Of a stretch of DNA of 64,000 nucleotides, positions 1 through 11,900 are shown one piece after another. The notes under the pieces were generated by a model that did not search any database, was not told the origin of the DNA, and was given only the letters and a program-made list of their open reading frames with translations. The position numbers were made by a program, and so were the translations under genes. The stretch covers positions 3,072,580 through 3,136,579 of the forward strand of contig NC_087063.1 of the NCBI RefSeq assembly GCF_963678635.1, read 5' to 3'. Every line of letters starts with the position of its first letter. Position 1 is the stretch's first letter. The DNA comes from Symsagittifera roscoffensis. Taxonomy: Eukaryota; Xenacoelomorpha; Acoela; Convolutidae.

Positions 1-577
1 TTGTCTACAGTTCAAGTCCAGGCAGGACTTTGTCTTTCTTTCTTTGTATGAAATTTTTTTTGAAAGAAGAATTGTTGGACTATCGTTTGTCTACTTATTT
101 TTCGGAATTGCTTTTTTTCAATGCACAATATCTCTCTTATTTAAGCAAATTTTACTAAATTTGTTCAAAATTGAGTGCGTAAGTTAACCAATTTTGATTT
201 GTATAATTATATTTTTATTTTTTTTCGTAATTTTTTTACTTATTCGTGTTCACCTCATTTTGCGTCGGTTACAATGCAAAAAGAGATAGTTCAATATTTT
301 GTGTATTTCAGAGAAAAGAGCGTAAAATGTCGAATTTCAAAATATTACAGCTCAAAGTTCTCGTTAATTTTGTTTTCGGCTCAACTAACGTCTACCATTG
401 TAGTTTTGTCTTAGTAAACAATTTTGAATGCTTTTAATATAAGGGCAGTGATTATTTCCCTTGGGGTATTCTCCTCAATTTGAAGATCATCCGAGTAAGT
501 TATGAGGTTTTTGTTGAGTTCGAATTCTTCGACTTAGTTGCTTCCTTTTCATTTTTTGTCCATGATTCCTGTAACTG

Positions 578-1000
578 CTTAAGAGTCGATGAACTTGGTG
601 GAAACTATAGGGGTCGTGAGCTTTTTGTTGTTTTTCAGGAAAAGATCTGAAAATTGTGATCGCTCATTTATGATTTTTCGGGGTTTGACTTTTGAATTCA
701 GTTCTTTTAAACAGCAAAAGTTTGAAGGTCACAAAAACCTCACTCGATCGAGCTCGTGTTTCGAAAAATATTTTAAATTTTTTGATTTTCCATCGGTATA
801 AAAAGTTTACACATTGATCCAATTAACTCTAAATGGATTAGTTTTTATCAGAAAAGGTTCACGCGTGAATCGCTCTTGAAGTTTGAAGAGCTTTAGGGTT
901 TTTTTCGAAAATTGAAGGTTTTCAAAAAAAAACAAATGAGATATATTTTTTGTTTTTAATGCTCATTGACTCGGTTTCCAAAATGTTTTGACCAACTTAT
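578..1000 (+). repeat. Dispersed repeat family A, diverged copy
   Basis: It begins with the family head (AGAGTCGATGAAC followed by a TATAGG-type block), continues through GGTCAC, GATTTTCCA and AGAGCTTTA blocks, and ends with a TCATTGACTC block. The same order of blocks recurs at about twelve places in this window. Confidence 0.6.
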
Positions 1001-1377
1001 TCCAACATGTTTCTAGATCATTAGTTTGTTAAAACTCAGCTAGATCGTAATTACTCATGAAATAACTTAAAGTTTTTAAAAACAGATTGCAGTGTTTCTT
1101 AGTCCTTTTTTGTATCGCAAATGATGAGATATTTATAATTTTTATTCCTAAGACCACTCAAAAAGTGCAAAGTAACTCTGGCGTAGGGAAGTAACTCTCA
1201 AAAATGCTCTTTTAACTGGGGATTTACATTCCAAAAACGATAGTTTAAAAGCATGTGTTCTCTTAGTCAAAAGATTTTGTCTGAAAATTTCTGCTCAGGC
1301 TAAATTATAGCAAAGAAATTTTCTAAGGTTGTTTTGTTTTTCAGGTAAAGTTTTTAAATGATCTTTCAATCACAGAA

Positions 1378-1765
1378 AATGCATTCTAACACATTAATGC
1401 ATTTATGAATGCTTTAGGTATATTTCCTTTTTTGACTTCAATTCAAGTTCAATTGCTAATTGGCAGGCAATATTCACACTCCAATTACGAAAGAGGAAAT
1501 GGCGGACAAAAATGTGATTGATTTTTTTTTTATTTTTGGAAAGGGGATTTAACTGTCAGTTTTTCCAGTGGAATAAACATTTAACGATGGACCCGTTTTC
1601 TCAAATTGAGTTAATTGTACCAAAAACTGCAATGCATAGATTTTTTCTTTGAAATTAGAAAATTGAAGTTTTGAAAAAAAAAATCAAATCTCATTTTTTT
1701 CAATTCTTTGCGATCATTGACGCTTTTTCAACTGTCTGTTGGCTTTGTTCCGATTCTTGGGTATG
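1378..1765 (+). repeat. Dispersed repeat family A, variant with GCATTCA block
   Basis: This copy carries the variant head with TGCATTTATGAATGC, then CTCCAATTACGAAAG, then the common body ending in TTTTTCAACTGTCTGTTGG. The variant head also occurs at about 5985, 14525 and 19305. Confidence 0.6.
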
Positions 1766-2854
1766 ACTTGTATCTGATTATCACAAGTTGAAAGCAAAAG
1801 AAGGTATAATCAACAGTTGAATTAGCAAGCAATAAAAGAATAGTAAATAAATTTCCATATATACCTAACTTCAATGCTAGCTCTGAAACTTCTTAACTTC
1901 ACATATGCTTCTCAACTCCTCCCTGCTTCATTCATCTAACGAACTCTAAGTTTTAAGATGAGCTCCAGACTCATTTTCAGCCTAAGCTCGTTCTTTTCAT
2001 CATGGTCGTTTATCCTCAAGTCATCAACTTGCTCCCAAAAATGTCAACATTCTGTTCTGTATCAATGGAAAAACAAGTCTTATTGGCTGCATAGTTCTCG
2101 AATTTATCATCATTTACCTTTGCTTAATTTCCAAATCCTATTAATTTCCCAATAAATAGATTTTCTCGCTCATTTTCTTTTTTCAAAAACGACTTGTCTC
2201 CGAAAATTATTTTAGCTCCTGCTTTAGAGAGTTTTGAGAACAACTCATTCTTTTCGTAAGAGATTAGACTTTAGTTAGCGTTTTCTTTCACTGAATTGTT
2301 TCAATGACCTGTCACAATGGCTTTTCTTTTCGTTTTGCTCTGTTGCCTACGTGCAGTTCACCTTCTTCTCTGTGGCCTTTTTCGTCGGTTGTCTATTTTA
2401 AGTGACTTAACCTTTGCCACCAATTCACAGCAAGCTATTTCGTTTTTTTTTCAAGTCAGTGTCATGACTTTTGACACGTATTTTGGCAGCTGAGCTTATA
2501 ACCAATCATAGGTTGGCAGCAAAACAAGGTATAATCAAAAGTTGAATTTGAGAGCGATAAAATTGAGATATCCAATCAAGTTCTTAATTTGAACTAAAAA
2601 CAGGGAAGTGACTTCTCTTAATTGCGAGTTTTTTTTTCTCAAAAATTTAGCTCTGACCGCACAAGCTGTTTTGTTGAATGTAGTTCTTATGGCCTTGTTC
2701 ATCAAGCTTAGTTTAATACCTCTCAATATCCAAAAAAAAAACAGCAGAAAATGCATTGTTCTATTGGGTTGTTTTTTCAGTCACTAATCTAGAGTGGAAG
2801 GAACTAGAGCTTAGTGGAATTTTGACCACATTGAAGAAAGAGCATAGTCTGATA

Positions 2855-3262
2855 CAGGGGCGGATCTAGGATTTTCTCGAGGGGGGGCGGATTTTCAAAA
2901 TCTTTTTGTCGACCTTTTTTTTAGGTCGGCCAAACTGATTTTTCGAGCTCTCCCAAAGCACTGTTTTGTCCATGTTTTGACCAAATTTTCTGCGCCGCAG
3001 GAAAATTTTTGAAAAAACAGGCCAAAAAAGGCGTTTAAGGAACTTTTTGGAAAATTTTGACCAAAAAAAAATGCGTTTTTTCGGCGCAGGCTCCCAATAT
3101 ATATTGGCGCCAAAGGCGCCTTCAGAAAGTTTTTAGGGTCCATCACCAAAAATGGATATTGGAAAATAGTACAAAAGGGGGACCCTTTGGGTCGGCAGGG
3201 GGTCGAATCGCTAAGGGAGGAGGGCGTCCGCCCCTCCCGCCTCCCATCTAAATCCGCCCCTG
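2855..3262. mobile_element. hAT-like MITE, 408 bp, 8-bp target duplication
   Basis: The ends are inverted (CAGGGGCGGATCTAGG on the left, AAATCCGCCCCTG on the right) and are flanked by an exact 8-bp direct repeat GTCTGATA at 2847-2854 and 3263-3270. An 8-bp target duplication is the hAT superfamily hallmark. There is no transposase ORF, so it is non-autonomous. It contains internal palindromes such as GGCGCCAAAGGCGCC. Related copies lie at 33847-34275 and 43247-44084. It is well preserved and probably recent. Confidence 0.85.
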
Positions 3263-3583
3263 GTCTGATATCATGCTAAAGCCTATTTAGTCGTAATTGC
3301 GGTTCTGCAAAGCTACTTCACTCTCATTCATTGAGGCGAGAAAGAATGGTCTGAATGTTTTCGCTTTTCAGACCAACATTTAACTCATTTTCTACTGCCT
3401 CAATCGTACACCATTTTGGAATAATTTTAAATAATTTTTAGCGCTTATCTATTTGAAATGAAGGTAAATTGCATCCCAATACTTCTCTGCTACCCATGAA
3501 AGTGGGAGCCAATTTAAAAATTTTATGTTTTTTTTTGCTCTCGTTGTCAGATGATTTTGCTGCTCGCACAGCACTAAGTACAC

Positions 3584-3639
3584 GTAACATTTAATCGCGT
3601 TCTTTTTTCAAGTAACATTTAATCGCGTTCTTTTTTCAA
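3584..3639. repeat. 28-bp tandem duplication
   Basis: Two exact adjacent copies of a 28-base unit beginning GTAACATTTAATCGCG, with no spacer. No function is apparent. Confidence 0.85.
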
Positions 3640-4519
3640 GTTTTAATGGGTATCCGGAAACATGCTCAGTTTTGCGTATTTTTGCTTCGTCAATTTTTGT
3701 ATCGCAAGAGATGTGAAGCTCCTTTTTGCGTTGTCTGTTTTAGCTATTTAATGCTATGTTTCTCGTTTATGAGAATTTACGAGTGAATATTTGGTTTGTT
3801 TTCAATTTTTTAGGAATAATGTATTACAATTTTCATTGGTTTTTTGTTGTTGTAAACCTGAAATATTGATCACATTGTGCTTTTGATGTTTATACTGGTC
3901 TTATTCACCTGTAAACCTGCAGCTCAGATTTTTATTCTGATCACTATTTGAAAAGATATACGGACGTGGATTGTTCTTTCGCGATTATCTAGGATTTTCG
4001 AGAATTTTTAGTGTAATATAAAAAACACGCAATTGAATGTCGCTCAGATTTTAATCAAAATTTCTCGCATGGAAAAGGCTATCTTATCTGCATTTCAGAA
4101 CAGTTTACTGCTTTGGATGTGGACGGTTGATTGATGCCTTTTGATTATTTTATATCAAATATTCAGCTTGTTTTACTGTATCATGAATCTCAATTTCAAC
4201 TCTCGCAACAAAAAACGGCCGGCATTTCGGTATTACAATTAAAGTGATGAGATTGTTCCACTCTACTCACACGGCAACGGGCTACTCTTGTTAAAGTTTT
4301 TAATTCTATCTCGCCTGATGCAGTTACGCTGTAGTTCCACCCATTCTGCAATCTCTTTCGAACATTAAGCAAGTTATCGAACTGAGCTTTCAGTCCATAC
4401 TCTGGAGGTTTGAAAAGAATAATCAAACAGGGAGTCATCTTGTTTGTTCCAGCCTCAGTTTTTCATATTTTTCGCTATTTGTTCATTAACGCTGTAAGTT
4501 TAATTCTGACAAAGCTCTT

Positions 4520-4533
4520 ATTTTTTTTTTCAG
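4520..4533 (+). promoter_or_regulatory. Splice acceptor just upstream of the MTRFR-like start
   Basis: A pyrimidine run ending in CAG lies 27 bases before the first in-frame ATG (4561). It is either the end of a 5' UTR intron or a trans-splice acceptor. Comparable acceptors precede the nested ORF (CAG ending 4853), the Aurora start (ending 25755) and the CSDE1-like start (ending 42129). Confidence 0.5.
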
Positions 4534-4560
4534 TGTTAGTATGGCACAATATATCCTTGC

Positions 4561-6595
4561 ATGTATCAGATTGATCCAAATGGAATCATGACCATCATAA
4601 GAAGTTTTTTCCTGGGTAACAGAGTAACACAGTATTGTGGATTCTGTGAACTCACTTTTCCTATCGTGAAACGATGCCTTTCGGGTAGCAAATTCGACTT
4701 ATTCGAACGTCCTTACGAGCTGAAACCCTTAAATGAAAAAGAACTTCAGGAAAAGTTTATCACAGGATCTGGACCTGGCGGTCAAAAAATTAACAAAGTA
4801 AGTCATTTTTGGAACTTATAAAACATAAATAGTAAGTTATTTATTGATTTCAGGTTAAATGGTATCCCTACTAAGACGCTTTGCGCCGCTTTTGAATCCC
4901 AAGTTTTCAAAATTTGGATTCAAGCGAAGCTGTGAAATTGAACGGCTGACCCAAATTGCTCTGAGATTTTGTTCAACTGCGCCAGATTTTCAAACAGAGC
5001 CTAATAGTATTGAAAGTGTGCTTGATATGTTGAACAAGCGTCAGCCTCCTAAATGGTTCATGGATAGGTATGTTCATTCTCCACTTGAAGTGGAAATATT
5101 CGAAGAAGATTTGGAAGAAACGTTTTTAGCAGATGAAGTTGAAGACAATTTGGCCCCTACCAATAAAACTGTAAGCAGAAAAGGAAAAGCATGAACGAAA
5201 TTTTTTTAGGAGATATTGGTGGCTTTTAGACAAAAGTGTTAAACGAAAAAATTTAAAAATTTTGATTAAGAGTCGATGAACGTAGTTCAGACTCTCATCT
5301 TATAGGTCTCGATCATTTTTTTCAGGAAAATTTGTAAAATTTCTTCAGGCTCAAATTTTCTTTTCCGCGATTTGACGTCTGATTTCTTTTTCCGTTCAGT
5401 TTAATTCCTTTGTTAGCAGGAAGGAAAACTACACTATCGAACTCCAAAAGTTTTAAAGGTCACGAAAAACGTGATCGACTTCTAGTTTCGAAAGTGGGAT
5501 TTAATTATCAGATTTCCCAACGAAATAAAAATTTTACCCATCAATCAGTTTTCCCAAATTGGGTTAATTTTATCAGAAAAGTGCCGGTCGTAAATTATTT
5601 CAGAAATTCATAGAGCTAAAGGCCATCTATTTTTTCTTGGAAAGTCGAAAGTTTTTCTTTACTTGCGTTCATTGACTCTTTTTCAACTGTCTGTTGGCTA
5701 TGTTTTGACTTCTAATCTTTTGAGTTGCTGGTGGAAATTTCACAATTAGCTGCTTAAATTTCAAAACGGCGATTATACTAGAACGGGGCAATTGCTCGGA
5801 AATAAATCAAATTATTTTAAAGAAATACTTGGTTTTTGTAAAATTTCATACTGATTTATAATTGTTTTGATTTTAATGTATATATTTTTCGTGGTCAGTC
5901 ATATTAGTCTTGTTGTATAAAACGTTAGTTTTTGTTCGTTCTTTTTTTACTGAAATGCTCTAATAACAACTTATATGCATTCATACACTCACAAACATAT
6001 CAATGCATTTATGAATTCAAATAGGTATATATGCACTTTTTGAGTTCAAATCAATTCATCTGATAAAAGTTAGGAAAATTGTGCTCTCCAATTACGAAAG
6101 CGGAAATGTCGCCAAAAACGTGATCAACTTCTAGTTTCGAAAGTGTCTTGAAATTCAAATTAAAGTTTTTTTTCAAAATAAGTCAGTTTATTTTTGTTTC
6201 CTTGCGTTCATTGGCTCTTTTCGAACTTTCTGTTGGCTATGTTTTAGACTGCTAATTGTGTTGAGCTGAGACATGTTCCGACGAACAATATCGTTAAAGT
6301 GCAGAACTTCCGAGTACTTGAATTAAACCGAAAGTTGGCGCGACTCGTCTTAGCTGAGAAGGTTGATCTTCACATCAATGGTGCAAATAGTGTTGTTCAT
6401 CAATATGCTGAAAAAAGAAGAGAGGTAGAAGAAATAGAAAAACAGAAGCGAGGAGAGAAAGCCATTCAAAAACAGAGAAGACAAAACGACTGGAACTCGG
6501 GCTTTGGTCGCAAATTCATGAATCGATCTGATTCGTTTGGGAGAAGTCAGAATAATTCCAGAAGAAATTCGTTCTCTCGCGATGATTTTGAATGA
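4561..6595 (+). CDS. MTRFR: Mitochondrial class I release-factor-like protein (GGQ domain), MTRFR/C12orf65 type
   Basis: Two exons: 4561-4797 and 6248-6595, joined in phase 0 across a 1.45-kb GT-AG intron, giving 194 residues from the first ATG, or 185 from the second (4588). The second start gives a better mitochondrial targeting sequence (MTIIRSFF). Exon 1 ends in the catalytic GSGPGGQKINK loop. Exon 2 continues with NCVELRHVPTN, then VLELNRKLARLVLAEKVD and a basic coiled tail (EEIEKQKRGEKAIQKQRR), which is the order seen in human C12orf65. Proteins of this family lack the codon-recognition domain and rescue stalled mitochondrial ribosomes by hydrolysing peptidyl-tRNA. The exon 2 acceptor is the last bases of a family A repeat copy. 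An AATAAA follows 65 bases after the stop. The exon join is inferred from the alignment of the pieces and the matching phase. Confidence 0.88.
4859..5194 (+). CDS. Small basic, probably mitochondrial protein nested in the MTRFR-like intron
   Basis: This 111-codon ORF lies on the same strand inside the intron of the release-factor gene. Its ATG is 6 bases after a good acceptor (TTGATTTCAG, ending 4853). The N-terminus (MVSLLRRFAPLLNPKFSKFG) is arginine- and hydrophobic-rich without acids, typical of a mitochondrial targeting peptide. The C-terminal half is acidic (EVEIFEEDLEETFLADEVED) with a KGKA tail. I do not recognise the family. If the upstream exon 1 spliced to this acceptor, the GGQ frame would stop after six codons, so the ORF would need its own start by trans-splicing, an alternative first exon or leaky scanning. 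A GTAAGC at 5171 could be a donor shortening it. Coding status is plausible, not proven. Confidence 0.5.
   Translation: MVSLLRRFAPLLNPKFSKFGFKRSCEIERLTQIALRFCSTAPDFQTEPNSIESVLDMLNKRQPPKWFMDRYVHSPLEVEIFEEDLEETFLADEVEDNLAPTNKTVSRKGKA
5266..5705 (+). repeat. Dispersed repeat family A, near-complete copy
   Basis: This is one of the best copies: a head with AGAGTC and a later GACTCT that can pair as a short hairpin, a TATAGGTC block, ACTACACTATCGAAC, GATCGACTTCTAGTTTCGAAAG, AATTGGGTTAATTTTATCAG, and the end TTTTTCAACTGTCTGTTGG. It lies in the MTRFR-like intron. Confidence 0.75.
5960..6247 (+). repeat. Dispersed repeat family A, copy ending at a splice acceptor
   Basis: This copy starts at the GCATTCATACA/TGCATTTATGAA head and ends CTGTTGGCTATGTTTTAG, where the final AG is the acceptor of exon 2 of the release-factor gene. 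The middle is shortened compared with the copy at 5266. Confidence 0.7.
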
Positions 6596-6659
6596 TTCTT
6601 TTATTTAAAATTGTTTTGAATGATTTTGATATAACGTAGAGCAATTCTTTCTTATCAGA

Positions 6660-6665
6660 AATAAA
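6660..6665 (+). terminator. Polyadenylation signal of the MTRFR-like gene
   Basis: AATAAA lies 65 bases after the TGA stop. Hairpin repeat family B begins directly behind it. Confidence 0.6.
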
Positions 6666-6750
6666 TACCCTGCGATTAGCAAGGGTATTGCAATCGGTTA
6701 TCAGACTTGTTTTCCCGTAAATAACTTAGTAAATAATTTTGTTCACAGGA
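6666..6750 (+). repeat. Hairpin repeat family B
   Basis: A block with ACCCTGCGATTAGCAAGGGT, then ATTGCAATCGG and a TTTTCCCGTAAATAAC block. Related copies lie at 24842-24915 and 31245-31330, with weaker relatives near 17465-17530 and 22230-22300. The 24842 copy forms a 9-bp stem (TACCCTTGC/GCAAGGGTA). Confidence 0.6.
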
Positions 6751-7524
6751 TGACTAAAATTTTGGTCAGCCCTAATTTCATCAACGACCAGAAAGATGGG
6801 AAACAGATCATTTTTGAGCATCTCGGCTTTTAAATGCCCCTTCTATCCGACATTTTTTTTTATTGTTGGTTGCAAATGTACCAACTCCTATTTCAATATA
6901 TGAGTTTTTGCTTTCATTTTATTCTCCTTATTCGGCTTTAAAGGTTTTGGATTTTAATATTTCGGCTCAGAGGCCTTTTTGAGACGGCTGAGGAGCAAAC
7001 TTTTTTTCGGAGCAACGCGTACCTGCTCGAGAGTTTTCGGCTTAGTTACCGCTTTATTAAAATAGCGTCAGCTTAGTGTATTTTTAGGAACCATCTTTTT
7101 TACACTAGCGTCAGTTTAGTGTAGCATTAAGAACCTTCATTTTCTCTAACCTAAGTCGCAAATGTTGGTGCCTTTTTTGGGGCACTTTTACAGCTTTTTG
7201 ATAGCATGTGCTTTGAAATTTGAATAGTAATAAGTTAACCCAGTTAATGCATTTTTATTTCATCAAATGAACCGAAAAAGGTTCTTTGTTTCAAACAACA
7301 TAACAATCCTAAAAACTCAATTTCAGAAATTTTCTAGCTAAATATATCTCGCAGTTTTTCGAAATGCATAATTTATACAGAATGTGGCTTTATATTTTGC
7401 GATTTGTTGCATGCAAAGCCTTCAGTTTGTTATATTCCAAATTTCTACTTGCAAAATTGGCTCTATTTGTATTTGGTATACACTTTTGCTGAATTGCATT
7501 AGCTATTGATCAGCATATGTAGCT

Positions 7525-7612
7525 GCTTTACTCGTGACTGGTGTTTGTCGTTGGTTAGTGCGTAAGACTCAAATTATCTTGATTGCAGTGGGTCGACAAT
7601 CAAATCCTAGAC
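7525..7612 (+). repeat. tRNA-derived SINE-like segment
   Basis: It has a D-arm/A-box-like GTTGGTTAGTGCGTAAGACT, a possible anticodon arm with AAGA/TCTT pairing, and a degenerate B box (GGGTCGACAATC) about 30 bases downstream. It does not fold as a complete tRNA, so I call it a SINE head, not a tRNA gene. Confidence 0.45.
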
Positions 7613-8029
7613 CTAGCCGATTTTTTGCTAATTCGAGGTTTATTTCTATTTTCTCTTAATGCACTTTTTAGAGCTGCTTTTTGTCGTGTTCTCGCTAGTG
7701 TTTGCGAAGCGAAGCTTCGCCTGTGTGTAAGTTTTGTTTCGATGCTTATTTAACATTCAGTTTTTGCATATTTTTATGACTGGAATTTTTATTCAAGGCA
7801 AAATCAAAACAAATTTAGGACAATTTTTTCAATATATTCTACGGTTTTCATCTCTGTAAAATTTTTAAAGATGAAGATATTTCAGTTCCAAAGCTTCGAA
7901 TACTTTTGCAAATTTGACAAATGTGAGGAAATATTTAAGTTTTCTTTTCGATTGGTCGGTCCATCTGCAAGTAGTGAGCTTCGTCTCTGTGATTAAGAAT
8001 TTTTTCATTAGTCATCAGCGGGAAGGATT

Positions 8030-8105
8030 CCACCCAGGGTCGAGGGCAAGATTAACCCCACTCTCCCTAACCACTAGCCATCGAACTATTTCGCCGAAAT
8101 TGTTT
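8030..8105 (-). repeat. tRNA-derived SINE-like segment
   Basis: Read on the minus strand it has a clear A-box-like TGGCTAGTGGTTAGGG and, about 35 bases on, a B-box-like GGTGGAATCC. This is the tRNA-like head of a short interspersed element, not a functional tRNA. Confidence 0.5.
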
Positions 8106-8923
8106 TTTCTCGGAGCCTGCTGCACCCCTCTTTTTACAATTGATATATGTAGACAATAGACGTGACGTGAAAAATTTAGTCGACGGAGACGCGAACCTTT
8201 TCTGCGTTGATTGAATGCAAACAACTATGTATGTTTTTAAAATAGTATCAATTGAATAGTGGGACCCTTTGGGCTGGGAGAGGCTCGAACTCCTGAGGAT
8301 GTGTGGAAAAGTATAGTTTTGGTTCTTTCACATGCCGTCTTAAATATGTTCCTGATTATTTATATATTTTGCAAATCTTCTAAAGGACACTTTTCACATA
8401 CGAGAATTTAATGTTTATAAAGTGTGAATTTTTTCAGGTCACATGGCGATTCTGAGGGCTTGAAAAAAAAATTGAAAAAAAAAACGTTTAGGGAACCAAA
8501 TTGAATTTGTGGAAACTAGCGCTCTGAAATAGATGTCAAATTCTTAATTCATGTTTGTCATACTACAAAGAAACCAAGATCGCCGCGTTGAGAAGTGTTG
8601 TTGTCATTGTGACGACAGAAAACTGCTACAATACTGTCACTAAATACTAAGTAATTATTATAATGGTTAGCGGTAAGCCCCTCTTTTGAGCCAAAAGTTA
8701 ACTACAATTTGAACAGAATTTCGAACCTTATTTGCATCTTGAGTCAACAAATTTTATATTTTGTTCGAATGAAGGTCAAGATCATCAGCTGATCAATTCG
8801 ATATCGGGATTAATTTTCACCTTTTGTGGAAAACAGTTAAGAATTTAAAATTCTTCACTGCTCTGTTTGATTCCATTTCGAAATAAACACTGCATTTTGT
8901 TTATCTTGGATATTTGAAGAAAA

Positions 8924-11900
8924 ATGGAAAAATCACAATCTGGCAATAATTCAAACTCGAACTTCAAAATCTACTCGGCGCCAGTTCGGATTTTCCTCGC
9001 GTTGTTCTCGTGTTATGTCATGACTATTTCGGCAACTCTGGGCTACATTTACATGTTGGCGCCTTTTGCCATTCTGATACCTTTCTGTCTTCATACGTAC
9101 GAGACAATCACAAACTTCATGATCTCCACGTGGCTGGTTTTGCCTCCGGTTAGTTCAACTACAAAAACGCCATCTTTTTTTAAAGTCTAATAACTAATTG
9201 AATTTTTGTGTTTCAGATATTGAATCGTAAGTTGATCTTCAATTTGTTGCTCATGTTTTTTTAATGAATTTGCTCGAGCATATAAGGTACTATTAAGTTA
9301 AGTATGTAAAAGATACAAAGCATGTAGAAAAATAAATTTCCTACGCGTAGAGCTTAAATGACCTTACTGTTTGTATTTATCACAGCGAAAATTAATATAT
9401 TCATCTATTCTTTTCTGTTCGTACTTTTTTTAAATTTCAAAATAATCTTTGAAGAGGTCTTCTTCGGCACGAAGTTGCGAGTGTTCGGATCGCCTGAGGC
9501 TCTGGACATGTACGCAGCAGGGGTTCCAGAGACAGGTTGGAACCTGTTCATCATGAACCACAGGACAAGACTGGACTGGTACTACATCTGGCTGGCCTTC
9601 CTCAAGTCCACGAACGCATTCAGAATGGCCCAGATGTTCAAAATAGTGCTCAAGTCCTCCCTCAGCAAAATACCCGGATACGGTTAGTTAGAAGTCAAGT
9701 ATAATTGTCATTTAATTATCATAGAAAGGATCATCCAATTCCCAGTTTGGATTTTGTTAGGTTCATGGAGAGTTAGCGAACATAATGATATCGAAAAATC
9801 CAAATACTTGCATGTTATGTTTTATGATTTCTACTTGTTGACTTATTTTAAATTTGAAATCATATAAAGTTAGATTTTTTGCTACATTTTGACAATTTTG
9901 TTTTCAACTGGTACCATATGTATTTTATGTACAGTAACGGGACATAGAAGTTGCAAAATTTAGTTTTTAGGCAATAAAATAAACGACAATTTTTTCTCAT
10001 TACTGTCATTGTCGCTCCAACAATTAGATATTCAGGGTTGAAATTTCGACTTATGATGGATGAAAATCTTTCATAGCCGAATAAAAACTAATAATTTTTC
10101 TTATCACGGTGTTGTCTGGCTATTTAATAAGAGGGAGTCAGAGAAGTGTTCTGAGTGCCAAAAAATCCCCGTAAACAGCGGAAGTAGTTGAAATTTTCGA
10201 CGCAAAGTTATTCGTTGGAAAGCTTAGGGTCTAAGCTATAGATTTACATAGGTTTCAAATCACTTGGAAAGTAATACAAAAAACTACTCAACTATGAAAT
10301 AAAAGTTAACTCTAATTTTGGCATTTTACCAAATATTTAGCTGAATTTTCAGTCAACGTCTGTCTGAAAGCTTAACAAAACTTTCAGGTGTTTTTTATCT
10401 GGTTTGAAACCTAAATAAGGGCCTAGATTAGATCCTTAGCTTTCCAACGAATACTTTTAATTTCAAATTTTCAAAGTACTTTTTACTTCTTAAATAATTA
10501 GCCAAATGACGTCTTGAAATGACTTTTTATGGCTTTTTATTATGTTGTTGTCTAATTAACAGTTTCATCCATGATATGTCGAAATTTCAATTGTGAATCT
10601 AGTAGTTGGAGAGAAAACGGCAGAAACGTGAAAAGCATTTTGTTCCTTCCAAGTTTTCGTTACAATTGTCCTGTGACTGAAATAGCAGCTAGCTGATTCA
10701 ATGATGATTGTTGATACGTGAGGATGTGTGTGTTGTAGGCTGGTCCATGCAGATGTCTCGCTTCCTGTTCCTGGAGAGAAACTGGGAAAGAGACAAGGAA
10801 CACCTGGACACTTATTCTTCTATGGTCATAGACCACGGAGCCCCGCACTCCATTCTCATATTCCCGGGTGAGATAAATTCGACAGGAAATTTATGTACTC
10901 TTCCATCATGCATTGACATTTTCTATTTTGAAATTTTTGACAGTTTAGTTGAATTTACTGACAAAAGGTTACCTGGATAAGACTAAAGAAAGCTCTCTTA
11001 CACTGCTTTCTAACAGGCTGTAAAGCCTTCAGCATGCGTTCAATGTGTTGACTTATATTAAAGTATCAGTGCAACAAACCGTCCTTGAGAAAATTTTATA
11101 ATTATCATGCGACTTTTTTGTACTCTTCCATCAGTTTGAAAGCTGGTCATTTGGTCACATGACGTTCTCTCAGACTTCACAATGAGTAATACCAAAACGG
11201 CAGCTTGTTTCGGCATTATTTGTTGACGGACTTTAGGTCTCATATATGGGAATCTCATTACACAAGCATAGCTTGTGTTCTAGTATGAACTTTCTTTTTT
11301 TCCCGATCTAAGTCGCAAATATTGTTGCGATGCAATTGTTGCGACTAAATGTGTTCATTTTGAAAGTGTTCATTTTGATCCAGCTATTAAGTGCAGCCTA
11401 TGCTAAGGATATTAACACAGGCAGCAAGAAAATAAGAGGGTTCGAACCTGGGCAGGGTCGGATGTTTTACGAGAAATTTTTCGTATACTAGTTAAAATGC
11501 GTCTGCTCTATAAATTTGAGGCATGTTAGTTGGTAGATTTATCCTTTTTTTTCAAATTGACTGGTACTGCTAATGCGTCATAATTGGCTTGCGTCACTTA
11601 GCAACTATGTAGGCTCATAATTGGCGTGCGTCAATTAAGAAATTTTGTAGACTCTAACTTTTATTCATTCAGTTTTTCCCAGTAGCGTTATCGGTCATAT
11701 TTTTGCTTGTGTATGCGACGTGCAACTTCGCCTCTGTGTATATTCCCGGATGAGATAATCTCGTCTGAAAATTTTTAATCTCTTCTATCATGAAAGTTTT
11801 TTATCGAACCAAACAATTTTGTCCTCCAACAAATCGGCATTCTGAAATGTTCAATTTTTGGTACATATGGTTTAAGTTAATTTCAGTTACGGGGAAGTTT

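Larger units (their letters stand above)
1..4500. other. Intergenic stretch of dispersed repeats
   Basis: No coding region could be supported here. The stretch is AT-rich and holds two diverged copies of the ~450-bp repeat family A (578-1000 and 1378-1765), a hAT-like MITE (2855-3262) and a short tandem duplication (3584-3639). The first 50 bases look like the 3' part of a tRNA-derived SINE. Open frames here are short and show no recognisable domains. Confidence 0.6.
6751..8920. other. Intergenic region with SINE-like pieces
   Basis: No supported coding region. It contains two tRNA-related segments (7525-7612 plus, 8030-8105 minus) and a CTTCGCCTGTGTG block near 7715 that recurs at the ends of repeats at about 11735, 15435 and 20215. 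Confidence 0.5.
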
